Shown: positions 16,937 through 24,487 of the stretch, piece after piece
Position numbering within the stretch: the first letter of the stretch is position 1
Layout: the number at the start of each line of letters is the position of its first letter
Source of the DNA: Chryseobacterium mucoviscidosis
GTDB taxonomy: Bacteria > Bacteroidota > Bacteroidia > Flavobacteriales > Weeksellaceae
NCBI RefSeq assembly: GCF_002177115.1
Contig: NZ_MVAG01000117.1
Location: forward strand, 44,009-108,008
Length of the DNA stretch: 64,000 nt
Direction of reading: 5' to 3'
Position numbers and translations under genes: made by a program
Notes under the pieces: model-generated
Seen by the model: the letters and a program-made list of their open reading frames with translations, nothing else
What the model was told of the DNA's origin: nothing
Database searches by the model: none

Positions 16937-16970
16937 CAAATGTAAAGATTTTTATTGAAACAGCGAACAA
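16937..16970 (-). promoter_or_regulatory. Promoter of micropeptide unit
   Basis: Minus-strand TTG (16970-16968), 23 nt, then TACATTTG (16944-16937). The start codon lies 47 nt downstream of the box. Confidence 0.65.
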
Positions 16971-17068
16971 AATCTTTATATTTTTTTGTTTTCAGTGAGA
17001 GAAGAAGAGTGTGAATTTCAAACGGTTGTGTTATTCATTCACACCTTCTGCCACTCTCTGCAGTTTAG

Positions 17069-18790
17069 TTATTTGGTTTGTATGGAAATTTCGTTTTTAC
17101 CTTCGTCTACCTTGAAATCGATATTTGCTCCTTTCATCTTTTTGATGCTGCTTTTCATGGAGTCGATTACCTGATCTGCCTTATTGCTCGGAACTTTTTT
17201 TCCGTTAACGATAATGCTGTCTTCATCATCAGAGTTGTATTCAATCGTAGAACCGTTTACCGTGATTTTATTTTTTTCGATTTTGATGTTTCCGTCTTCG
17301 TCTCTTTCCTGATCGTCATCATTAATTCCATCTGCGTTAAGATCTCCGTCGAAGCTGATTCCGTCTTTTTTTACAGGAATCACTACGGTTTTCAAAGGAA
17401 GTACCACTTCATAATCAATGCTGTAATCTCTGAAACGGTGTTCGTATGGATATTTGATGTAGTTCGGAAGAACAATTTTATTGTTTACCACTTCTACAGG
17501 AACGCTTACATTTAACGGAAGATTATATCCTTTAGCTTCTTTTTTAATAATTAAATAAGGCGTTTTGATGTCTGCTTTTCTCGTTACATCCACATGCATC
17601 CAGTCTCTTTCGTATACGGAAACTTTGTCTGAATAAAGATCATCATCGTATCCTTTAAAGTTCTGAGGAATGGAAACTTGTTTGAAATCTACATAAATAC
17701 TGTCTGATTGAGTGTTGATTGCAATTTCTTCTGTATCTTCCTTATGACCTTTCAGGAACATTTCTCTTTTCGCCATGCTGAATCCGAAATAAGTACCTAA
17801 AGTGATGAGTGCAAGGAATAAAGCTCCGATTACCCAACCTGTATTTCTCAGTTTTGTTTTAGGAGAAATTAATTTGATGCTTAATAATCCGAATAACATC
17901 GCAGGCAATAAACTTCCTAAAGTAATCAGTGCCATAAGAATGTATTTCATATTATCATTATCGAAATAGAAATTCATCTGGCTTACCGGAGGGAAATCGC
18001 TGTCTGCTCCCATAAAACCGAATACTACAAATACTCCGATGAGACAAGACAAAGACATAAACCCAAAAATACCTCCTAAAATATATCGTAGTACATTCCA
18101 AAGTCCGCTTCCTGCGTTGTTGATGTAAGGTTTGTTTTCGATATAGATTTCTCCGACCCTCTGAGTAGATTCATTGGCAAACTGTACCAATTTATTAGAC
18201 TCATTCTTAAGATTGTCGAAGTTCATAGGCTTTCCCTTCATTTTCAGGAAATCTGCTGCGGTTTCTGCTTTTGGCAAAACTGCCCAAAGAATAATATAAA
18301 GTAAGAAAACCAATGTTGAAGAAACGGCCGCCGTAAAGATTCCAAGGATGAAAACGCCAAGCCAGATCGCTCTCATGGCAGTAATGTCCATTCCTACGTA
18401 ATGCGCTAAACCTGCACAAACACCGGCGATTTTTTGTCTTTCAGGATCACGGAACAGTTGCTTTTTATCAGAATATTCGGTTCCTGAAGTGTTTGTTCTT
18501 TTGGTATTTTTTTCAGAATAATAAGCTTCTTCCTGTTCTTCGATTTTTTCAGGGCTTCCGATCTGTGCAATTACTCTTTCTACATCCGAGTCGTTAATTA
18601 CCTCACGTTTTGCCATAGAATCTTTGAAGATTTCTACCATTCTGATTTCTATGTCATGCATTACCTCATCTGCTTCCGAAGCATCCAGAGAGCTTCTCAG
18701 AGCATTCAGGTAATCGCTAAGTTTTATGTATGCGTGTTCTTCTATGGTAAAAGAAAAACCTGCGAGTCCTATTGAGAGTGTCTTGTTCAT
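17069..18790 (-). CDS. PspC-domain membrane protein
   Basis: A 573-residue membrane protein. Residues 1-95 form a small helical N-terminal domain (SLDASEADEVMHDIEIRMVE, IAQIGSPEKIEEQEE) like those found with PadR-regulated proteins. A PspC domain follows at about 108-172 (LFRDPERQKIAGVCAGLAHY, then a membrane helix ending LLYIILWAVLPK). Three or more further membrane helices lie between 230 and 345, and a long extracytoplasmic C-terminal domain ends the protein. It is 10 nt downstream of a PadR regulator gene, the usual partner. The role is probably envelope-stress sensing; no direct evidence. Confidence 0.88.
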   Translation of the reverse strand: MNKTLSIGLAGFSFTIEEHAYIKLSDYLNALRSSLDASEADEVMHDIEIRMVEIFKDSMAKREVINDSDVERVIAQIGSPEKIEEQEEAYYSEKNTKRTNTSGTEYSDKKQLFRDPERQKIAGVCAGLAHYVGMDITAMRAIWLGVFILGIFTAAVSSTLVFLLYIILWAVLPKAETAADFLKMKGKPMNFDNLKNESNKLVQFANESTQRVGEIYIENKPYINNAGSGLWNVLRYILGGIFGFMSLSCLIGVFVVFGFMGADSDFPPVSQMNFYFDNDNMKYILMALITLGSLLPAMLFGLLSIKLISPKTKLRNTGWVIGALFLALITLGTYFGFSMAKREMFLKGHKEDTEEIAINTQSDSIYVDFKQVSIPQNFKGYDDDLYSDKVSVYERDWMHVDVTRKADIKTPYLIIKKEAKGYNLPLNVSVPVEVVNNKIVLPNYIKYPYEHRFRDYSIDYEVVLPLKTVVIPVKKDGISFDGDLNADGINDDDQERDEDGNIKIEKNKITVNGSTIEYNSDDEDSIIVNGKKVPSNKADQVIDSMKSSIKKMKGANIDFKVDEGKNEISIQTK

Positions 18791-18800
18791 AGCTTTGTTT

Positions 18801-19130
18801 TTAATTTTTTTGAGTGATTTGGTTGACTGAATTGGTTAATTCGTTCCAGGTGTTTTGAAGTTCATCTAAAAATAATTTACCTTTTTCGGTAATCTGGTAA
18901 TATTTTCTCGGAGGTCCTCCTGTAGATTCTTCCCATCTGTATGAAAGAAACTCGCCGTTTTTTAATCTAGTTAAAAGAGGGTAGAGTGTTCCTTCTACAA
19001 CATCCAGTTTTCCTTTTTTCAGTTCATCGATTAAGTCGGAAACGTACATTTCGCGATGATTGATGAGACTTAAAATACAGAATTCCAGAATCCCTTTTCG
19101 CATTTGCGCTTTGGTATTTTCAGTATTCAT
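18801..19130 (-). CDS. PadR family transcriptional regulator
   Basis: A 109-residue winged-helix PadR-type regulator: QMRKGILEFCILSLINHREM, then YVSDLIDELKKGKLDVVEGT with the recognition helix and LYPLLTRLKNGEFLSYRWEE followed by GGPPRKYYQITEKG, the signature wing. A short C-terminal dimer helix ends it. It is transcribed before the PspC-domain gene, 10 nt apart. The promoter carries an inverted repeat that overlaps the -7 box, so autorepression is likely. Confidence 0.93.
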   Translation of the reverse strand: MNTENTKAQMRKGILEFCILSLINHREMYVSDLIDELKKGKLDVVEGTLYPLLTRLKNGEFLSYRWEESTGGPPRKYYQITEKGKLFLDELQNTWNELTNSVNQITQKN

Positions 19131-19203
19131 CTTTAATAAGTTTTGTTAATTAGTTACATAATTTTCGAAACCCGGAACCTAGCTAGTTGTACCTGTTTCG
19201 ATT

Positions 19204-19243
19204 TTACATTACAAAGATATGTAATTAAAATGGTATTATGCAA
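19204..19243 (-). promoter_or_regulatory. padR promoter with overlapping inverted repeat
   Basis: On the minus strand TTG (19243-19241), 21 nt, then the -7 box TATCTTTG (19219-19212). The inverted repeat TTACAT (19204-19209) / ATGTAA (19219-19224), 9 nt apart, encloses the box. A protein bound there would block transcription; PadR is the obvious candidate. Confidence 0.6.
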
Positions 19244-19343
19244 TACAAAGTAGTGAAAAAATACAAATAAATAGTTTAACTAATTGATAATCAGTTTAAT
19301 TATTTTTAATGAGAAATTTTATATAATGAGAATTTTATGAAAA

Positions 19344-20684
19344 TCAGATCATATTTTTAACAATTTTACCTTTTAGGCTCAATGTTCTTAAAGTAACCAA
19401 AGCTTTTTTCTTTAATTCTTTCTGATATGATACAAACCTGTAGTTTTTATAGAATCTTCGGACGATAAGTGCCATTTCCATCATAGCAAAGTGTTCTCCG
19501 ATGCAAAGTCTGGAGCCAGCTCCGAAAGGGTAGTAAGGGAAGTTCTTGGCATTTTCATGATCAAAACGTTCAGGAATAAAAGAATTGGGATTGCTCCAGT
19601 ACTTCGGATTTCTGTGCAGACCCGTAATATAAAGGATTATTAAAGTTCCTTTTTTCCATGAATATTTTTTAAAACTGTCGTCTTCCAGAGCCTGCCGGTC
19701 GATTGCCCATGCCGGAGAATGCAGTCTCATTGCTTCTTTAATGATATTTGTGGTGTAAGATTTTTTCATTAAGCTTTCTGTACCAAAAGCATTTTCACCT
19801 TCTGCTGCAATTTCAGCTCTTAGTTTTTCTTCGGCCTCAGGATTTTGGCTGATCTCGAAAAAGATAAAACTTAAAGCATTGGCGGTGGTTTCGTGTCCTG
19901 CAATGAAAAGAATGAGCATTTCATCAATTAGCTGTTCATCAGACATTGGAAGCTGTGTGTCTTCATAACGTGCCTGAATAAGCATATCCAGCAAATCATT
20001 TTTTTCTTCGCCAGAGTTTCTTCTTTTATCCAGAACATTTTTAATGATATTTTTCCCTTCATTATTTTTTTTCATTATTTTATCCATTATTCCAAGACTT
20101 TTTATCATTTGCGTATACAAAGGTATTCTTACTTCTTTGGCAAAGACCTCCTGAACTTCGGTAATGATTTTTCCCAGCTCTTTCACACTTTCCTCATCAA
20201 TATCCGAACTGAAAAGTGTTTTCGCAACAATGTTGAAAGCCAGTGTGTGGAAAAAATCATATAAATCAATTTCCGGCTCCTGAGGAAAATTCTGAAATGC
20301 TTTTTCAATTTCATTCTCCATAATGCCGATTAAACCGGAGATTTTGATCTTACTGAATCCCGGCTGGATGAGGCGTCTCTGTTTCAGCCAGTCTTTTCCG
20401 TTATTGGTAAGAAGTCCTTTCCCGAGATATTTTCCTAACACAACCGATTGTATATCAGATTTAGAATAGTTTTTATGGTTTTGTTTTAGAACATATTCAA
20501 TAAATTCCTTATCCTGAGAAAAGATAAAATCAGTATTTGTTACACTGGCTTTTAGATGGAAAGTGTCTCCGGCAATGTTATGATTTCCGCTGATGACTTT
20601 TAAGGGATTATTTACACCATAAAAAAGAGAGTACAGTTTTCTTTTTCCTTTAATTTCTGTAGGATAATTGTAATTTGGGGTCAT
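19344..20684 (-). CDS. Cytochrome P450
   Basis: A 446-residue soluble-type P450 monooxygenase. The I-helix oxygen-binding motif is AGHETTA (in LILFIAGHETTANALSFIFF), the K-helix ExxR is KEAMRLHSPAW, and the haem-binding loop is FGAGSRLCIGEHFA with the proximal Cys at residue 394. PERFDHEN is the usual aromatic-region block. Fatty acid or xenobiotic hydroxylation is possible; no reductase or ferredoxin gene is adjacent, so the electron donor is elsewhere. It stands alone between the PadR unit and a 303-nt gap. Confidence 0.93.
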   Translation of the reverse strand: MTPNYNYPTEIKGKRKLYSLFYGVNNPLKVISGNHNIAGDTFHLKASVTNTDFIFSQDKEFIEYVLKQNHKNYSKSDIQSVVLGKYLGKGLLTNNGKDWLKQRRLIQPGFSKIKISGLIGIMENEIEKAFQNFPQEPEIDLYDFFHTLAFNIVAKTLFSSDIDEESVKELGKIITEVQEVFAKEVRIPLYTQMIKSLGIMDKIMKKNNEGKNIIKNVLDKRRNSGEEKNDLLDMLIQARYEDTQLPMSDEQLIDEMLILFIAGHETTANALSFIFFEISQNPEAEEKLRAEIAAEGENAFGTESLMKKSYTTNIIKEAMRLHSPAWAIDRQALEDDSFKKYSWKKGTLIILYITGLHRNPKYWSNPNSFIPERFDHENAKNFPYYPFGAGSRLCIGEHFAMMEMALIVRRFYKNYRFVSYQKELKKKALVTLRTLSLKGKIVKNMI

Positions 20685-20987
20685 GTTGAATATTTATAAT
20701 AAAAGTAATACTAATCTGTGAATTAGAATAGGTTTAAAGCTAAAAGTCTTATTTTTGTATTGCCATTTTACTCGCTTTAATTTTATGCTTTTTTAAATTT
20801 TAACCATAAAGCAGCCGAAAGATTTATCATAAACTCATTATCAAAATAAATAGTATTCTAATAAGCATAAAAGTCTGGGATCTTTTTAATTGATATTTTT
20901 TTAGAAATGTGAATCTTTTAAATGAAAAATTGTCAAAGCTTTTTTTAAGTGATTGAGAAATAGATGGTCTCAAAATAATTATATACA
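20685..20987. other. Intergenic region between divergent P450 and HD genes
   Basis: About 300 nt of AT-rich sequence between two divergent genes. It must carry both promoters, but I see no convincing -33/-7 pair near either start. A plus-strand TATTTTTG at about 20752 is too far from the HD gene to assign. No reading frame of note. Confidence 0.6.
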
Positions 20988-21578
20988 ATGAAAATACAAA
21001 AAGAAATCGATTTTATTCTGGCTGTTGATGCCCTGAAAAACGTACAAAGAAGAAATTACAATGCAGACGATTCACGAAGAGAAAATACGGCGGAACATTC
21101 ATGGCAGATTATTATTCTGGCGCAGATTCTTTTTCCGTATGCGAAAAACAGAGCAGATATCGATTTATTAAGAGTAATCAGAATGTTGTCTATCCATGAT
21201 CTGGTAGAAATTGAAGCAGGAGATACTTTCTTATTTGATGAAGCAGCAATGGCAGGTAAATTTGAAAGAGAAAAAGTTTCAGCTCAGAAAATCTTCGGAA
21301 TTTTAGATGAGCCGCTGCGTTCTGAATTTTTTAATCTTTGGCTGGAATTTGAGGAAGAGCAGACTCCTGATGCAATTTTCGCCTGCGCGATCGACCGCAT
21401 TATGCCTTTTATCTTAAATTCCCACACTTCAGGAAAGAGCTGGACAGAAGCCGGCGTTACAGAAAAGCAAATAAGAAATATGTTGGAAAATGCCATTGTA
21501 AGAGCTTCCGATGAACTGGGAGAGGCATTTCAGTTGTTGCTGCTGAAAAATCTGGAAACTGAAAAGGTATTGAAATAG
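20988..21578 (+). CDS. HD-domain phosphohydrolase (YfbR-like nucleotidase)
   Basis: A 196-residue HD-superfamily hydrolase. The metal ligands are visible as AEHSWQ (His in about residue 33), IHDLVEIEAGDTF (the HD pair at about 70) and a late Asp in FACAIDRIMPF. The layout ENTAEHSW...HDLVE matches the YfbR/YGK1 5'-deoxynucleotidase-like group. A nucleotide phosphate substrate is expected but not certain. It converges on a thioesterase gene, with two strong hairpins between them. Confidence 0.88.
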   Translation: MKIQKEIDFILAVDALKNVQRRNYNADDSRRENTAEHSWQIIILAQILFPYAKNRADIDLLRVIRMLSIHDLVEIEAGDTFLFDEAAMAGKFEREKVSAQKIFGILDEPLRSEFFNLWLEFEEEQTPDAIFACAIDRIMPFILNSHTSGKSWTEAGVTEKQIRNMLENAIVRASDELGEAFQLLLLKNLETEKVLK

Positions 21579-21581
21579 AAA

Positions 21582-21664
21582 GGTTTCGGCGGGCTTTGCC
21601 CGCCGAAACCGCTTTAAAGAACATTGAAAATATTGGATTCCGGCGACCGAAGGTCGCCGGAACC
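21582..21664. terminator. Two GC-rich hairpins between convergent genes
   Basis: First hairpin: GGTTTCGGCGGGC, loop TTT, GCCCGCCGAAACC (21582-21610). Second: TTCCGGCGACC, loop GAA, GGTCGCCGGAA (21638-21662), followed by CCTTTTTA on the plus strand. Both stems are perfect and far more GC-rich than the surroundings. They can terminate both converging genes and also look like members of dispersed palindrome families. Confidence 0.85.
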
Positions 21665-21667
21665 TTT

Positions 21668-22051
21668 TTATAATATTTGAATTGGCTTCTTGAATTCATC
21701 AATCGCTACAAAAGTAAAATCTCCTACGATTGCTCTTTCTCTTTCATACGAATACATCTGTTCTGTGAAAATTTCCACATTTACTTTCATACTCGTTTTT
21801 CCGACATGAACCACTTTTCCGATTAGCTCTACAATGGTTCCGGCAGGAATAGACCTTTTAAAATCAATTTTATCGCTGCTTACGGTTACCACGCGTTTTC
21901 TTGCAAATCTGGTGGCAGCAATAAAAGCCACTTCATCCATCAGTTGCATTGCTGTACCTCCGAAAAGCGTATCGTAATGATTGGTTGTGTTCGGGAAAAC
22001 CGCTTTGAAAATTCGGGTTTCAGATGCTTCAATTCTTTCTTCTGTAGTCAT
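21668..22051 (-). CDS. Acyl-CoA thioesterase (YciA-like hotdog)
   Basis: A 127-residue hotdog thioesterase of the YciA/BFIT type. The catalytic block FPNTTNHYDTLFGGTAMQLM (about 15-34), followed by DEVAFIAATRFA, has the conserved Asn/His region and Asp36; VTVSSDKIDFKRSIPAGTIV is the second signature. Such enzymes hydrolyse a broad range of acyl-CoAs. The only notable element upstream is a cobalamin riboswitch about 125 nt away with a terminator between, so this gene might be under B12 control, which would be unexpected. Confidence 0.88.
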   Translation of the reverse strand: MTTEERIEASETRIFKAVFPNTTNHYDTLFGGTAMQLMDEVAFIAATRFARKRVVTVSSDKIDFKRSIPAGTIVELIGKVVHVGKTSMKVNVEIFTEQMYSYERERAIVGDFTFVAIDEFKKPIQIL

Positions 22052-22094
22052 ATATCATTATTAATTAAAGCGAAATGAAAAATAGAAGAACAAT

Positions 22095-22120
22095 AGAAAA
22101 AGCAGAGACAGAAATCTCTG
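22095..22120 (-). terminator. Terminator downstream of cobalamin riboswitch
   Basis: On the minus strand CAGAGA-TTTCTG-TCTCTG is followed by CTTTTTCT. It lies 56 nt after the riboswitch core and 44 nt before the thioesterase ATG. It may be the riboswitch expression platform. Confidence 0.55.
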
Positions 22121-22175
22121 AGTATCCATTAGATCAACAAACTTCAAATCGCGAAAGTTTTTTGTTATGAAGAAA

Positions 22176-22376
22176 AAGGCAGGTCTCCTGACTTGTAACA
22201 TCTTTATTCCCTTCCCATGAATTACACAGTGGATTTTTTTATAAAGACTTTAGTTACTTACAGTTGCGCGACAGTTCGTGATTTTCACACGATTCCCTTT
22301 TAATCTGCAGTTAAGCAAAACCAGTTTCCTGAAAAGTCACAGCCTGGAAAAGAGCCCATACTTATGCTTTTCGGGT
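22176..22376 (-). promoter_or_regulatory. Cobalamin riboswitch
   Basis: Reading the minus strand, the conserved cobalamin-aptamer blocks appear in order: AAAAGGGAATCGTGTGAAAA, CACGAACTGTCGCGCAACTG (the B12-box core), CACTGTGTAATTCATGGGAA and the 3' closing GTCAGGAGACCTGCC (about 22193-22179). This is the adenosyl/methylcobalamin aptamer normally found before B12 uptake or B12-independent isozyme genes. Downstream there is only a terminator and the YciA-like thioesterase gene. I regard the RNA call as strong and the regulated gene as unresolved. Confidence 0.9.
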
Positions 22377-22400
22377 ACAAAAATAATGATAATTAATGAA

Positions 22401-23201
22401 TTATTCGGGAGTTTTATAAATGATCTGGCTTTCAGCTTTTCCCTGTTTGATCGTCCAGATTGTTGTATAGCGGTTTTCACCGGAGCCATTTATCATATAA
22501 AGAAAAATATGATCGTTATCAATTGCAGTTACACCCACGTTATTGAAATCCATCGTTGGCTGAAACATATTTTTAATAGCATCTCTTACAAAAACAGAAC
22601 CTCTTCCCGGTTGCTGAACGCGTACAGATTTTATTTCGGTTAAACCTTCAGGCAATTCCTTTCCTACGCCCCAGGCTTTTACTTTGTCAACTTTAGTAAT
22701 GTTTCCATTGGTGTCTTTTTCCTGTTTCTTAATGTGTGCATAAGAAGGGTAAACGTCAATAATAACCTTTGTTCTTTGGTTTCCGGGAATTTTAGGATTG
22801 GTGTCGTCTGTAAAGATCAGAGATTTTCCGTTTTTCGATTTTGAAGGGGTAAATTTTGGTAAATTATCAACAAAAACCACGCGGTTTTTATTTACCATTC
22901 CTTCTTTGGTGATGCTGTCGTATCGTACGAAAGGTTTTTCTGTATCCTCTTTTTCAGGATATTTTATCCAGATCCATTCTGTTTCTCCCGGAGCAGGTTT
23001 TTCATAAATAAAAACATCTCCTGTTTTCATACGTATCTTATCAACGATTTTTCGGTAATCGTCTTTATGAACACGCACCATGGCATAACCTTCCTCAGCT
23101 TTTACAACACCAAAAGGAACTTTATTCTGACCTTTCGCCAATGCAAAAGAAAAAACACTGAAAACTGAAAGATAAAATGCTTTACGTAGAGACATCATCA
23201 T
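22401..23201 (-). CDS. Exported protein of unknown function
   Basis: A 266-residue protein with a signal peptide (FSVFSFALAKGQ, cut near residue 25). The body is soluble and mixed alpha/beta with KWGVG-like and TTIWTI strands but no motif I recognise. An exact TATATTTG -7 box lies 17 nt upstream, so it is transcribed on its own. Its end is 25 nt from the riboswitch. Several ATGs in a row at the start (MMM) leave the exact first residue open. Confidence 0.75.
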   Translation of the reverse strand: MMMSLRKAFYLSVFSVFSFALAKGQNKVPFGVVKAEEGYAMVRVHKDDYRKIVDKIRMKTGDVFIYEKPAPGETEWIWIKYPEKEDTEKPFVRYDSITKEGMVNKNRVVFVDNLPKFTPSKSKNGKSLIFTDDTNPKIPGNQRTKVIIDVYPSYAHIKKQEKDTNGNITKVDKVKAWGVGKELPEGLTEIKSVRVQQPGRGSVFVRDAIKNMFQPTMDFNNVGVTAIDNDHIFLYMINGSGENRYTTIWTIKQGKAESQIIYKTPE

Positions 23202-23218
23202 GAAATTTTTTGACGGTT

Positions 23219-23226
23219 CAAATATA
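23219..23226 (-). promoter_or_regulatory. -7 box (TATATTTG) for exported protein gene
   Basis: Minus-strand TATATTTG lies 17 nt upstream of the ATG at 23201. Confidence 0.55.
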
Positions 23227-23295
23227 TAAATTAAAATTTGTTTAAACTTTTCAAAAATATAAAAGTAAACTGATTAATTTAAACTTAAAAAGCCG

Positions 23296-24258
23296 TCATG
23301 AAACCTTTGTACTGGTTTTCTGTATATATTCACTTGGAGTTACCCCTTCTATTTTTTTAAATACTTTATTAAAAGTTGACTGATTCTTAAATCCTGCTTC
23401 AGAGTAGATATGCATCAAAGTCATCGTTTTCAGTTCATCACTATGAAGTTTATTCTTTACGTATATCACACGATGTGTGTTGATGTAATGATTAAAATTA
23501 TCGAATCCGTTGATTTTTATGGCTTTGGAAATATAATTGTTATTCACTTTAATTGTACTGCTGAGCTCGGAAATCGTTAAATCTGCATTTCTGAAGAGTT
23601 TATTGCCAATTACCTCATTGTCTATTTTCTCAAAAATATTTTCAGCAAGTTGCAAATCTTTATCAGCAACAGGAGCAGCAGTCTGAGAAACCTTTTTCTC
23701 AATAATTACCTCTTTACTCTTTATATTTTGAATCAGGCTTTTATAATATGTTCCTAAAAATATCTGTATAAGGTTAACAGTAAATATAAAAGCGTCTGTA
23801 AGGTTTCCCTTCTTAAGATCATTAAAAGGATACCCGAAATAGTCGTTTCCGGCAAATATGCAGCAAAAACTTATGAGAAAAATAGCATATACCGTGAAGA
23901 TAACCACTTCTTTTTTCGAAAAAAAGATATTTGCCCAAAAGGGAAGAGCTACAATCCATATTAAACTGCAGACTGAAATATTCCAGAACCTGAATACTAT
24001 AAACAAGTTGTAAAGCGGCATTACAAGAATGAAAACCTTCACGACTTTAAGAAGGTCGTAATGATTTCCCAATATGTAAAAAGGAAGGAGTAATGAAAAA
24101 AAACCTCCGATGAGGTAGTAAACCATTATCGGATCTTTCATGTAAAATGAAAAAATCAGGATGCATGTAATAAAAGTTACAGCCAGTACATAAATATATC
24201 GGTTAGCGAGTTCTCTTTTCAGATCCAGCACTTCAATTTCAGTATTTTTTTTCCCCAT
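23296..24258 (-). CDS. Membrane-bound AraC-family regulator
   Basis: A 320-residue protein with about six membrane helices in residues 18-180, a linker, and a C-terminal AraC-type double helix-turn-helix (about 228-315: LTISELSSTIKVNNNYISKA, then MTLMHIYSEAGFKNQSTFNK and IEGVTPSEYI). This architecture is common in Flavobacteriia and implies a regulator that senses something at or in the membrane. It is divergent from the secreted protein gene at 24488, its likely target. Confidence 0.9.
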   Translation of the reverse strand: MGKKNTEIEVLDLKRELANRYIYVLAVTFITCILIFSFYMKDPIMVYYLIGGFFSLLLPFYILGNHYDLLKVVKVFILVMPLYNLFIVFRFWNISVCSLIWIVALPFWANIFFSKKEVVIFTVYAIFLISFCCIFAGNDYFGYPFNDLKKGNLTDAFIFTVNLIQIFLGTYYKSLIQNIKSKEVIIEKKVSQTAAPVADKDLQLAENIFEKIDNEVIGNKLFRNADLTISELSSTIKVNNNYISKAIKINGFDNFNHYINTHRVIYVKNKLHSDELKTMTLMHIYSEAGFKNQSTFNKVFKKIEGVTPSEYIQKTSTKVS

Positions 24259-24358
24259 AATATTCTAATATAATATAATTCAGAAAATCATTTATAAAAT
24301 ATATTGATTATCAGTTTTTTATATTAGTTGCAATGAAAAGTCATTTATCATTTATCTC

Positions 24359-24392
24359 TTGTTTTCTACTCAAAAATGTGACTCTATATTTG
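24359..24392 (+). promoter_or_regulatory. Promoter of secreted protein gene
   Basis: TTG (24359-24361), 23 nt, then TATATTTG (24385-24392). The start codon is about 95 nt downstream, so the mRNA would have a long 5' leader. Confidence 0.6.
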
Positions 24393-24487
24393 CAATGTGT
24401 TTTTCAGTTAGCAAAATTACAATAAAAATTTAATCTTTAAATATTGATAATATAAATATCTGATAACCCCCTTTAAAAACATATATT

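Noticed and set aside
22076..22130. Short frame (about 22 codons, MDTQRFLSLLF...) between the cobalamin riboswitch and the thioesterase gene
   Set aside because: It overlaps the terminator hairpin at 22103-22120 and is hydrophobic mainly because of the T-rich terminator tract.
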